DNA of 64,000 nt from Paractinoplanes lichenicola (GTDB lineage: Bacteria > Actinomycetota > Actinomycetes > Mycobacteriales > Micromonosporaceae): the NCBI RefSeq assembly GCF_016785085.1, contig NZ_JAENHO010000016.1, forward strand, positions 124,001-188,000. Direction: 5' to 3'. The notes beneath the pieces were generated by a model. It had not been told where the DNA came from. It ran no database searches and saw only the letters and a list, made by a program, of their open reading frames with translations. Position numbers and translations under genes: made by a program. Of this stretch, positions 16,808 through 24,504 are shown piece by piece (the stretch's first letter is position 1; each line of letters begins with the position of its first letter).

Positions 16808-17170
16808 ATGCGTGACGGCTACGTGGTGGCCTGGCAGGGCCGCGAGTACGACGCCGCGCCCGACGGCGACAACGTGCGGATCTATCGCACCGATCCGGCC
16901 GACGGCTTCGACGAGGTGCGCCCGGGCCGCTACGCGCGGGTGCTGACCCCCGAGGAGTACGACGAGCTGGTCTACGTGCGCACCACGTGCACCTGGCGGG
17001 GCGCGCCGTTCATCGTGCTGGCCGAGGCCGATGCGTGGCTGCGGGTCGAATACACGGGCGGCCGCGCGCCGATCGCCCGCCAGCTGGGCCTGGAGGAGTT
17101 CGACTTCGGCGTCTATCAGGGCTGGGCGCCGCTGAACGAGGTCTCCGACCTGAGCGAGCAGCGCATCTAG
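16808..17170 (+). CDS. Small acidic protein, possible immunity partner
   Basis: About 120 residues, rich in Asp/Glu, with no signal peptide or membrane segment; I do not recognise the family. Conserved-looking blocks are GYVVAWQGREYDAAPDGD, VRTTCTWRGAPFIVLAE and LEEFDFGVYQGWAPLNEV. ATG 16808 is chosen; a GTG at 16805 overlaps the last base of the upstream stop. Direct coupling to the giant SseB-type gene suggests the two products work together. Small size, acidity and position directly after a gene with a distinct C-terminal domain fit an immunity protein, but this is inference from arrangement alone. It ends 8 bp before a convergent gene. Confidence 0.6.
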   Translation: MRDGYVVAWQGREYDAAPDGDNVRIYRTDPADGFDEVRPGRYARVLTPEEYDELVYVRTTCTWRGAPFIVLAEADAWLRVEYTGGRAPIARQLGLEEFDFGVYQGWAPLNEVSDLSEQRI

Positions 17171-17178
17171 CCGGGGCC

Positions 17179-18102
17179 TCAGTTGGACTTGAGCCAGCGC
17201 AGCACTTCGCCGGTGATCACGTCGGTCGCCTCCTGGTGCAGGAAGTGCCCGACCTCGGGGATCAGCCGCCACTCGTACGGCGCGAGCACGTAACGCCCCG
17301 AGCCCTGCGCCGTGCGGGGCAGGGTGGCCGTGTCGAGCCCGCCGTGCAGCTGCAGGGTCGGCGTGATCAGGGGCTTCTGCATCAGCTTGACGAACCGGTA
17401 GCCCTGCAGGCGAAGGGCACTGCGGAACACCCACCGGTACGCCTCGAGCGCGCAGAACGCGGCCTGCGGGATCTGCATGGCCTCCCGGCAGCGGGCCACG
17501 TAATCGGCGAACTCGGGCGTCTCTCTCCACTGCGGACCCGTCCAGCTGGTCATCAGCTCGCCCACCATCGCGGCGTTGTCGCGGGTGAGCACGTGCTCGT
17601 AACGCGGCACCTGGAAGCGCAGCGCGGACGAGGACGCGGCGAACTGGCCGCGCGGGTCGGCGAACAGGGCCGCCCGCAGCCGCAGCGGGTGGGCCGCGCC
17701 GAGCACGACGAGCCGGTTGACCAGCTTGGGGTGGAAGGCGGCGGCGGCCCAGCCGATCATGCCGCCGGCGCCGGCCCCGACGATCGTCGCGTTCCGCTCG
17801 CCCAGGGCCCGGATCAGGCCGGTGATGTCGGCGGCCATCGTGTAGCCGTCGTAGCCGCGCGGCGGTTTGTCGCTCGCGCCGTAGCCGCGCAGGTCGATCG
17901 CGACGGCCCGGAAGCCCGAGTCGGCGATGCGGGGGAGCACGTCGTGCCAGGCCCACCAGAACTCGGGAAAGCCGTGCAGGAACAGCACCAGCGGGCCGGT
18001 GCCGGCCTCGACGACGTGGAAACGGCTGCCGTTGGCGCCGACGAAGCGATGGGTCCAGGGCCCGTCCACCAGCACGCACGACTCGTCCACCCGACCGCCC
18101 AT
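17179..18102 (-). CDS. Alpha/beta-hydrolase-fold protein lacking the nucleophile
   Basis: A 307-residue protein of the epoxide-hydrolase/haloalkane-dehalogenase-like group: oxyanion segment FLHGFPEFWWAWHDVLP, strand AIDLRGYGASDKP, cap region, possible acid near D257 and catalytic-type His near 286 (PEVGHFLHQE). The nucleophile elbow, usually G-H-D-W-G-G or GxSxG, reads G-A-G-A-G-G (residues 109-114), so the Asp/Ser position is Gly. I checked this on the bases at about 17753-17775. The protein may be inactive or use another mechanism. ATG 18102 follows GGAGG with a short spacer; an upstream ATG 18156 is less likely. It converges on the immunity-like gene. Confidence 0.85.
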   Translation of the reverse strand: MGGRVDESCVLVDGPWTHRFVGANGSRFHVVEAGTGPLVLFLHGFPEFWWAWHDVLPRIADSGFRAVAIDLRGYGASDKPPRGYDGYTMAADITGLIRALGERNATIVGAGAGGMIGWAAAAFHPKLVNRLVVLGAAHPLRLRAALFADPRGQFAASSSALRFQVPRYEHVLTRDNAAMVGELMTSWTGPQWRETPEFADYVARCREAMQIPQAAFCALEAYRWVFRSALRLQGYRFVKLMQKPLITPTLQLHGGLDTATLPRTAQGSGRYVLAPYEWRLIPEVGHFLHQEATDVITGEVLRWLKSN

Positions 18103-18195
18103 GGCCTCCAGCCTAGGCGTTCGGGTCGAGCGTGAGCGCGCGGCGGCCGCAACCAACCCGCGTCGAACCCGCGGCGGCCGTAACCCGGGGGAAAC

Positions 18196-18690
18196 TCAGT
18201 CGGTGCCGATCATCACGCGGTCGAGCGTGGCCGGCTTGCCGGAGCCGCAGTCGACCGGCGTCTTGCCCGGCGTGATGCGGGCCTGCACCCGGTCGCCCTT
18301 GGCGAGCGGCACGGGCTTCTTGGAGTAGACCGACCAGGCCACGCCGTCGGCGCTCTTGAGGCCGTAGCAGGGGCCGCCGCCGCCTTTGGTGACGGTCGCG
18401 GTGATCGAGCCGACGCGCAACGAGGAGAGGTCGGGGGCGGTGACACCGGCGGGGCGGCTCGGCGGTGGCAGGGGCGAGGCCTCGCTGTCGGCCGGCTGCC
18501 CGGCCGGGACGGGATTGTCGCCGGGGGCGCCGCCGGTCGGCTGCGACGCGCCCGGGGCGACGGAGGCCGAGACGCCCGGTGCGACGCCGGAGTCACCCGC
18601 GGCGACCGGCTCGTCGTCGCGCGAACAGCCGCCGACCATCAGCAGCGCCAGCGTCAGCGCTCCCGCGACGCCTGCGGTGGACCTGACCAT
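18196..18690 (-). CDS. Putative lipoprotein, function unknown
   Basis: A 164-residue secreted protein with an N-terminal signal peptide ending in the lipobox VGGC (Cys22), so probably membrane-anchored by lipidation. A Pro/Ser/Ala/Gly-rich spacer (residues ~25-85) precedes a small domain (~90-164) with two cysteines that could pair (GGGGPCYGLKSADGVAWSVY and PVDCGSGKPA). ATG 18690 with GGGGGTG upstream is preferred over ATG 18741. I do not recognise the C-terminal domain. Neighbours give no functional hint. Confidence 0.7.
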   Translation of the reverse strand: MVRSTAGVAGALTLALLMVGGCSRDDEPVAAGDSGVAPGVSASVAPGASQPTGGAPGDNPVPAGQPADSEASPLPPPSRPAGVTAPDLSSLRVGSITATVTKGGGGPCYGLKSADGVAWSVYSKKPVPLAKGDRVQARITPGKTPVDCGSGKPATLDRVMIGTD

Positions 18691-18790
18691 GACCCGCACC
18701 CCCGTGACCCGAGCTTGCGGTCGTCCGGGACCGCGGCGCAAAGCGTAGCGGTTTCACGTCCCGTACGGGGGTGCGGTGTCGGGAAGGTCG

Positions 18791-20776
18791 TCAGTCCTCG
18801 GACTTGCCGGTGTTCATGCCCTTCGAGATCAGGTCCATCACCGCGGAGTCCTGCAGCGTGGTGACGTCGCCCAGCGAGCGGTTCTCGGCCACGTCCTTGA
18901 GCAGGCGCCGCATGATCTTGCCGGAGCGGGTCTTCGGCAGCTCGGGCACGAGCATGATCTGGCGGGGCTTGGCGATCGGGCCGAGCGTCTTGGCCACGTG
19001 GTTGCGCAGTTCGACGTTGAGCTGCTCACCCGCGTCGCCCTCGGTGTCCACATTGCCCCGCGGGATCACGAACGCCACGATGGCCTGGCCGGTGGTCGGG
19101 TCGGTCGCGCCGACGACTGCCGACTCGGCCACTGACGGGTGCGAGACCAGCGCCGACTCGACCTCGGTGGTCGAGATGTTGTGACCCGAGACCAGCATGA
19201 CGTCGTCGACCCGGCCGAGCAGCCAGAGCGCGCCGTCCTCGTCCTTCTTGGCGCCGTCACCCGCGAAGTAGATCCACTCGTCGCCCGTGCCGGCCCCGGC
19301 GCCGAAGCGCGACCAGTACGTGTCGATGAAGCGCTTGTCGTCGCCCCAGATCGTGCGGAGCATCGACGGCCACGGGTCGCGCAGCACCAGGAAGCCACCG
19401 CCGCCGTTCGGCACCGACTGGGCCTGGTCGTCGACCACGTCGGCGGTGATGCCGGGCAGCGCGGTCATGGCCGAGCCGGGCTTGGTCGCGGTCACGCCGG
19501 GCAGCGGCGAGATCATCACGCCGCCGGTCTCGGTCTGCCACCACGTGTCGACGATCGGGGTGCGGTTGCGGCCGATGTTCTCCCGGTACCACATCCAGGC
19601 CTCGGGGTTGATCGGCTCGCCGACGCTGCCCAGCACGCGCAGCGAGGACAGGTCGTAGCCCGCGGGGATGTCGTCGCCCCACTTCATCATCGTGCGGATC
19701 AGGGTGGGCGCGGTGTAGAGGATCGACACCTTGTACTTGTCGACGATCTGCCAGAACCGGTCGCGGCCCGGAGTGTCCGGCGTGCCCTCGTACATGACCT
19801 GGGTGGCGCCGTTGGAGAGCGGGCCGTAGACGATGTACGAGTGGCCGGTGACCCAGCCGATGTCGGCCGTGCACCAGTAGACGTCGGTTTCGGGCTTGAG
19901 GTCGAAGACGGCGTTGTGCGTGTACGACACCTGGGTCAGATAGCCGCCCGTGGTGTGCAGGATGCCCTTCGGCTTACCGGTCGTGCCCGAGGTGTAGAGG
20001 ATGAACAGCGGGTGCTCGGCGTCGAACGGCTGCGCCTTGTGCTCCGGGCTGGCCTGCTCGACGGTCTCGTGCCACCACTTGTCCTTGTCGGTCCACGCGA
20101 CATCCTGGCCGGTGCGGCGGACGACGAGCACGTTCTCGATGCTCGGGCACTGGGCGACGGCCTCGTCGACCGTGGGCTTGAGCGCCGACGGCTTGCCCCG
20201 GCGGTAGCCGCCGTCGGCCGTGATGACCAGCTTGGCGTCGGCGTCCTGGATGCGGGTCGACAGCGCGGAGACCGAGAAGCCGCCGAAGACCACGCTGTGG
20301 GTGGCGCCGACGCGGGCGCAGGCCAGCATCGCGACCGCGGCCTCGGGGATCATCGGCAGATAGATGGCGACCCGGTCGCCGGCGCCGACGCCCAGGTCGG
20401 TCAGGGTGTTGGCGGCCTGGCTGACCAGCTTGAGCAGCTCGGCGTAGGTGATCGTGCGGGTGTCGCCGGGCTCGCCCTCCCAGTGGATGGCGACCTTGTC
20501 GCCGTGGCCGGCCTCGACGTGCCGGTCGACGCAGTTGTACGCGACGTTCAGCTCGCCGCCGACGAACCACTTCGCGAACGGGGGGTTGGACCAGTCGAGC
20601 ACCTGGTCCCACGACTTGCTCCAGGTGAGGCGCTCGGCCTGCCGCGCCCAGAACGCGAGACGGTCGGCGGCCGCCTCCTCGTAGGCCTCCGCCTTGACGT
20701 TGGCGGCCGCGGCCAGCGCTTCAGGCGGCGGGAACTGTCGACTCTCCGATGACAGGTTCGCCAATGTCTCGCTCAT
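18791..20776 (-). CDS. acsA: Acetyl-CoA synthetase
   Basis: An AMP-forming acetate-CoA ligase, 661 residues: acetate + ATP + CoA to acetyl-CoA via acetyl-AMP. It shows the N-terminal ACAS region (FWARQAERLTW, KWFVGGELNVAYNCVDRH), the adenylation P-loop YTSGTTGKPKG, the substrate-pocket segment TWWQTETGG, the hinge/GRVDDVMLVSGHNIST region, and the C-terminal PKTRSGKIMRR whose lysine is the known acetylation/regulation site. Length is typical. The ATG start at 20776 is preceded by GAGGAG. A DnaA-box-like word lies about 80 bp upstream. The gene supports growth on acetate and acetate recycling. Confidence 0.97.
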   Translation of the reverse strand: MSETLANLSSESRQFPPPEALAAAANVKAEAYEEAAADRLAFWARQAERLTWSKSWDQVLDWSNPPFAKWFVGGELNVAYNCVDRHVEAGHGDKVAIHWEGEPGDTRTITYAELLKLVSQAANTLTDLGVGAGDRVAIYLPMIPEAAVAMLACARVGATHSVVFGGFSVSALSTRIQDADAKLVITADGGYRRGKPSALKPTVDEAVAQCPSIENVLVVRRTGQDVAWTDKDKWWHETVEQASPEHKAQPFDAEHPLFILYTSGTTGKPKGILHTTGGYLTQVSYTHNAVFDLKPETDVYWCTADIGWVTGHSYIVYGPLSNGATQVMYEGTPDTPGRDRFWQIVDKYKVSILYTAPTLIRTMMKWGDDIPAGYDLSSLRVLGSVGEPINPEAWMWYRENIGRNRTPIVDTWWQTETGGVMISPLPGVTATKPGSAMTALPGITADVVDDQAQSVPNGGGGFLVLRDPWPSMLRTIWGDDKRFIDTYWSRFGAGAGTGDEWIYFAGDGAKKDEDGALWLLGRVDDVMLVSGHNISTTEVESALVSHPSVAESAVVGATDPTTGQAIVAFVIPRGNVDTEGDAGEQLNVELRNHVAKTLGPIAKPRQIMLVPELPKTRSGKIMRRLLKDVAENRSLGDVTTLQDSAVMDLISKGMNTGKSED

Positions 20777-20852
20777 GAGGGCGGCTCCTCTTCACTGCTG
20801 ACCCGGGCTTCTTCGTTGCACACTAGTTGCGCTGATGGGCACCGGCGAGGCC

Positions 20853-20862
20853 TGTGGACAAC
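20853..20862. promoter_or_regulatory. DnaA-box-like word
   Basis: TGTGGACAAC (reverse complement GTTGTCCACA) lies in the acsA/Fic-like divergent spacer. It matches the high-GC actinomycete DnaA box TTGTCCACA; binding is inferred only. Confidence 0.45.
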
Positions 20863-20989
20863 AGAACGCCAGATGGCGTCGTGGCCGCGCCGGATGACCA
20901 ATCCGTGCGTGATACTGCGCGAATCTTGCCAGTTCTGAGCCCGTTTGTGCAGCCCATGTTTCGCCGGGTTTACCGGCTACGGTGTTCCC

Positions 20990-21721
20990 GTGGATCCACT
21001 TGCCCCGCTTCTTGACCTTGCCGATGTTGCTCCCGCCCTGGCCGAGGCCCGCGAGCGGGTCGACGCGGCGATGCGGCACCGCGCCCTGCGCCGGCACGGC
21101 GGTCAGGTCGCGGCCGAGGCGAGCCTGCGCGCGGCCGTCGCCAGCGCCGCGCTCGAGGGCAGTGTTCACGACCTTGACGACGTACGGGGTGGGACCGTCA
21201 CCGATCCCGTGGTGCAGGGCGCCCTGCGGGTCGCCGAGGGCGTCGGCGGGCTGGTCGACCTCTGGCCCCGCGCGCCGCGTCAGGTGCTCGCCAAGCTGCA
21301 CGTGCTGGCCGCCCGGGGTGCCGTGCCCGCGGCCGACCTGGGCCGGCTCACCGGCGCGGCGGAGCGGGTCGACATGCTCGCCGGCCTGGTCGCGGGCAAC
21401 GACAAGACGCCCCCGTTGCTGCTCGCCGCGGTGGTGCACGCCGAGTTGATCACGCTGCGGCCGTTCGCCGGCCCGGCCGGGGTCGTGGCCCGGGCCGCCG
21501 CCCGCCTGACCCTGATCAGCCGCGGTTTCGATCCGCGGGGTTTGGTCGCCGTCGAAGTGGGGCATCACAGCCGCGAGCCGGAGTACGTCGGTTCGGCCGG
21601 CGCCTATGCGACCGGGACGCCCGACGGTGTCCGTTCGTGGCTGCGGCACTACGCCGCCGCGGTCACCGCCGCCGCCGACGAGATCACCACGATCGGCGAC
21701 AATGTGCTGGCGACCGTATGA
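20990..21721 (+). CDS. Fic-like-fold protein with degenerate active site
   Basis: A 243-residue helical protein resembling actinobacterial Fic-family relatives. The expected catalytic loop HPFx(D/E)GNGR is replaced by LRPFAGPAGVVARAAARL: the His is Arg and the Asn-Gly-Arg end is lost, so AMP transfer is unlikely. The preceding segment AAVVHAELITLRPF aligns with the helix that normally leads into the motif. GTG 20990 gives MDPLAPLLDLADV; the frame is open from 20945 without a better start. It is divergent from acsA. The family call is moderate and rests on the motif position; the function is unknown. Confidence 0.6.
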   Translation: MDPLAPLLDLADVAPALAEARERVDAAMRHRALRRHGGQVAAEASLRAAVASAALEGSVHDLDDVRGGTVTDPVVQGALRVAEGVGGLVDLWPRAPRQVLAKLHVLAARGAVPAADLGRLTGAAERVDMLAGLVAGNDKTPPLLLAAVVHAELITLRPFAGPAGVVARAAARLTLISRGFDPRGLVAVEVGHHSREPEYVGSAGAYATGTPDGVRSWLRHYAAAVTAAADEITTIGDNVLATV

Positions 21722-21790
21722 CCAGTTGTTGAACTGTGCGTTTGTGCTTACAGCCGAGGCGATGACGAATCGCTTCTAGACTTCTATGTC

Positions 21791-22264
21791 GTGGAGACGT
21801 GGGAGCGGCCTTACACGCCCGGAGCCGGACGCTGGCTGGTCATCGGCTGGGAAGCCTTCGCCCTGGCCCTGCTGGCCTGGAGCTCGATCGAGACGTTCGG
21901 CCTGGGCTGGCACGGCGTGCGGCTGGTGACCTGCGCCCTGGCCGTGATCTGGGTGCTCGGCGCCTACCGGATCCTGCAGATGGGCGCCTACGTGAGCCCC
22001 GACGGTCTGCGCATCCACGGGTTGCTGCGCTCGCGGACGATCCCGTGGGACCAGATCGCCCACGTGCGCCTGCACGAGGTCAACCACCGGATCGGTCCGT
22101 GGCGGATCCCGAGCGGGCTGACCGTGCTGATCGAGCGGCGCGACGGCACGACTGTCGACACCGAGCTGTGGGCCCAGGGCGTCGACTTCCACTCGCGGCC
22201 CAAGGTCTTCCGCGCCGTCTATCGCGAGCTGCGCGAACGGCACCTGGCCGCGCAGAACGCCTGA
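21791..22264 (+). CDS. PH-domain-containing membrane protein
   Basis: A 157-residue protein with two membrane helices (about residues 15-35 and 42-62) followed by a bacterial PH-like domain: YVSPDGLRIHGLLRSRTIPW is the typical strand that ends in the IPW motif, with IAHVRLHEVN and GLTVLIERRDG after it. These proteins occur widely in actinobacteria with unknown roles. It starts at GTG 21791. A GC hairpin at 22275-22303 follows the stop. Confidence 0.78.
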   Translation: METWERPYTPGAGRWLVIGWEAFALALLAWSSIETFGLGWHGVRLVTCALAVIWVLGAYRILQMGAYVSPDGLRIHGLLRSRTIPWDQIAHVRLHEVNHRIGPWRIPSGLTVLIERRDGTTVDTELWAQGVDFHSRPKVFRAVYRELRERHLAAQNA

Positions 22265-22764
22265 AAAAGTTTAGAGCCGGCGTCCCGCGATGGGGCGCCG
22301 GCTGCTGCGCGTCCGGACCGGGTTATCAAGCGTGCACCTGGGTCGTTGTCGCCGGTCCACAGCCTCGCGGCTCCTCAAATGGAGCCCAGGGGGCCGCGGT
22401 CCCGTCGCAACGTGCCTGCCGTGGCTGATCGCGCGTGGGTTCCCGGTGGCCGTGCACGAAATCCGCTGCCTGCTGGCCGGAAACCCGGCCCCTCCGCTGC
22501 GAACCTCGCTCGTTCTTTCTACGCCCGTCCCGGCATGATCGCCAGGGCTTCAGCCCGGCAAACCTGGCTTTCGGTATTAGTCAGACCAAAGGCATTCGCG
22601 CAGCTCACTAGGCTTGCGCAGAGTGGCGCGATCACCCACGGCAATGCGCACCGATACGCATCGTCTTCGGCGGCGCGGCCGTCGCGCAACGGGCCGGGCC
22701 CACCCGGAAGCGGGTGAGGAGGGTGAGGAAACGCCTGGCGCATCCCGTGATGCGGGGACCGGGG
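22265..22764. other. 500-bp intergenic region, nothing coding seen
   Basis: It holds the hairpin at 22275-22303 and a short stem-loop CGCATC-ccgt-GATGCG (22739-22754) just beyond the 3' end of the HAD gene. The middle (about 22540-22680) has lower GC than its surroundings. Short open frames on both strands lack start signals and family resemblance. It could hold decayed sequence. Confidence 0.55.
22275..22303 (+). terminator. Hairpin after PH-domain gene
   Basis: AGCCGGCG (22275-22282) and CGCCGGCT (22296-22303) form an 8-bp perfect stem with a 13-nt loop, 10 bases after the stop. There is no U tract, which is common for actinomycete terminators. Confidence 0.6.
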
Positions 22765-23574
22765 CTAACCCGTACGGGAAAGGGTTTTGGCTCGGCGGTG
22801 ACGTGCGTAGATCGCCAGGCCGATGGCGGCGCCGACACCCACCCCGAGCGCCGCGGCGGCGACCGGCACCGCGGGCCGATCACGCAGGCGCTGACCCAGC
22901 GGGATCGGATGCCGGAACTCGAGAACGGGCCACTCGTGCTCGATCGCGGCGCGGCGCAGGGTGCGATCGGGGTTGACGACGGTCGGGTGGCCGACCGCCT
23001 CAAGCAGGGGAAGATCGCTGCTGGAGTCGGAATACGCGTAGCAGTCGGTCAGGTCGTAACCACGCTCGAGGGCCAGCTCGCGCACGCCGACGACCTTGCT
23101 CGGGCCGGCCGCGTAGAACTCGACCTCGCCGCTGTAGCGCCCGTCCACGATGCCCATGCGGGTGGCGATGATGTCGGTGATGCCGAGCAGCGCGCCGATC
23201 GGGCGGACCATCTCGTCGCCCGAGGCGGAGACCAGCACGACGTCGCGCCCGGCCGCCTGATGCTCGGCGATCAGCGTCGCGGCCTCGGCGTAGACATAGG
23301 GATTGATGAGCTCGTCGAGCGTCTCGGCGACGATCTGCTGCACCTGCTCGACCCGCCAGCCCTTGCAGAGCGCGGCGAGATAGTCGCGGGTGCGGGCCAT
23401 CGCCTGCTCGTCGGAGCCGCCACCGAGCCGGAACATCAGCTGTGCGTAAGCGGATTTGACCATGTCACGACGGCTGATCAGGCCGTCACGGTAGAACGGC
23501 CGGCCGAAGGCCAGCGCGCTGGACTTGGCGATGACCGTCTTGTCGAGGTCGAAAAACGCGGCACTCAGGCCCAC
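22765..23574 (-). CDS. HAD-IB family phosphatase with C-terminal membrane helix
   Basis: About 269 residues. The catalytic loop AAFFDLDKTVIA near the N-terminus holds the nucleophile and acid/base Asp pair (DxDxT). Motif II is VVLVSASG, the lysine is in AAGPSKVVGV, and motif III is YAYSDSSSDLPLLEAVG, as in SerB-like HAD-IB enzymes. A C-terminal helix (PVAAAALGVGVGAAIGLAIYA) with a basic end suggests membrane anchoring. The start is taken as GTG 23574 (MGLSAAFFDLDKT); the frame is open to 23781 and no strong ribosome site is seen. Substrate unknown; SerB-like phosphoserine or phospholipid-type substrates are known in the superfamily. Confidence 0.87.
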   Translation of the reverse strand: MGLSAAFFDLDKTVIAKSSALAFGRPFYRDGLISRRDMVKSAYAQLMFRLGGGSDEQAMARTRDYLAALCKGWRVEQVQQIVAETLDELINPYVYAEAATLIAEHQAAGRDVVLVSASGDEMVRPIGALLGITDIIATRMGIVDGRYSGEVEFYAAGPSKVVGVRELALERGYDLTDCYAYSDSSSDLPLLEAVGHPTVVNPDRTLRRAAIEHEWPVLEFRHPIPLGQRLRDRPAVPVAAAALGVGVGAAIGLAIYARHRRAKTLSRTG

Positions 23575-23923
23575 GGGCGGCAAGTGTAGTCGCAAGTGGT
23601 TCAACGCCGTTGTCCTCGGCGCGCCCGGCCGCTCCGGCCGTGACAGCCCGTGAAATCGGTCAGACGGGCAGCAGTATCGCAGGGCGCGACAAGTCGGTAC
23701 TCGACTGCGCTGCTTCTGTGAGGCATGCTTGTGCTGTTGCGATCGGGATTCATGTTGTGACGGTCGCGCCCCACCACTCAAGAACCCTCGGTGATTGCGC
23801 CCCCCGCGATCACCGAGTCGATTCGGCTCGACCCCCCCGGAGCCGAATCCTCGGACGGCCCCCGTCTCCCCCGACGGGGGTCGTTCCCTATCTTTCGGCT
23901 GCTTTCGGCTGCTTTCGGCTTTG
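23575..23923. other. Spacer with three consecutive stem-loops and a 10-bp triple repeat
   Basis: This region separates the STAS gene from the HAD gene, both on the minus strand. It holds three hairpins (23787-23817, 23820-23849, 23859-23880) and three tandem copies of CTTTCGGCTG/T at 23892-23921, abutting the STAS stop. The promoter and leader of the HAD gene presumably lie in 23580-23780. No gene is seen. Confidence 0.7.
23787..23880 (-). terminator. Cluster of three stem-loops after the STAS gene
   Basis: Hairpin 1: CTCGGTGATTGCG / CGCGATCACCGAG (13 pairs, one a wobble, loop CCCCCC). Hairpin 2: GATTCGGCTC / GAGCCGAATC (10 bp, 10-nt loop). Hairpin 3: CCCCCGTC / GACGGGGG (8 bp, 6-nt loop). 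They follow the STAS gene in its direction of transcription and most simply act as a multiple terminator. Confidence 0.65.
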
Positions 23924-24286
23924 TCAGGCGCCGGTGGCCTGCGTCTGCTCGGCGGGCTCGGCCTCAGCCGTCTCGCCCAACCCGAAAAAATCGCAGAGAC
24001 CGGTCACATCGAGGACGCGGCGGAAGGCCGGCGTCGGGTTGATCACGAGGAAGCGGGACTCGATCTCGGTGGTGGCGCGGTAACCCTCGATGAGGGCGCC
24101 CAGACCGGTGGAGTCGATGAAGCTGGCGCCGCGCAGGTCGACCCGCACGACCGGCGGGGACCACTCGGAGACGGCGCCGCGCAAACAGCCGGCCAACTCG
24201 TCCGCATTCGAGAAATCGATCTCGCCCGTGACGGACACGACGGCGGCTCCGTCGGCGTCGAGCGAACGATTGATCGAGCTTTCCAT
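23924..24286 (-). CDS. STAS-domain anti-sigma factor antagonist
   Basis: A 120-residue SpoIIAA-like protein: SVTGEIDFSNADEL is the first STAS strand/helix and FIDSTGLGALIEG carries the phosphorylatable Ser59 in D-S-T-G. Such proteins release sigma factors by binding anti-sigma kinases and are controlled by phosphorylation at this serine. A Glu/Ala/Gln tail ends the protein. ATG 24286 is chosen; the frame stays open upstream without a better start. The partner kinase is not adjacent. It is separate from the bldG orthologue at 31758. Confidence 0.9.
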   Translation of the reverse strand: MESSINRSLDADGAAVVSVTGEIDFSNADELAGCLRGAVSEWSPPVVRVDLRGASFIDSTGLGALIEGYRATTEIESRFLVINPTPAFRRVLDVTGLCDFFGLGETAEAEPAEQTQATGA

Positions 24287-24393
24287 GCCAACCCCATCGG
24301 TTCGTGTCGGCACCAACATACCCAATCGACGCCTGTTCCACCCGCCGTGCCGGGGCTCGGCGTCCATACCAGATCGACCCGGGCGGGGACGCG

Positions 24394-24422
24394 ATATCCA
24401 CAGGGCCCGGAGTTGTCCACAG
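24394..24422. promoter_or_regulatory. Two direct DnaA-box-like words
   Basis: ATATCCACAG (24394-24403) and GTTGTCCACAG (24412-24422) lie in the same orientation in the spacer between the STAS gene and the divergent ssd gene. They match DnaA-box consensus variants. Function is inferred. Confidence 0.45.
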
Positions 24423-24504
24423 CCCGGGCGGCCGGCACCGGCCGCGCCCGCCCGGAGCCGCGAAGGTGGGCGCCACAACCGCCGCCCCGCGCTGGAGACC
24501 GCAG

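Noticed and set aside
22519..22743. Possible small gene in the 500-bp spacer
   Set aside because: No start signals, no recognisable motif, and composition differs from neighbouring genes.
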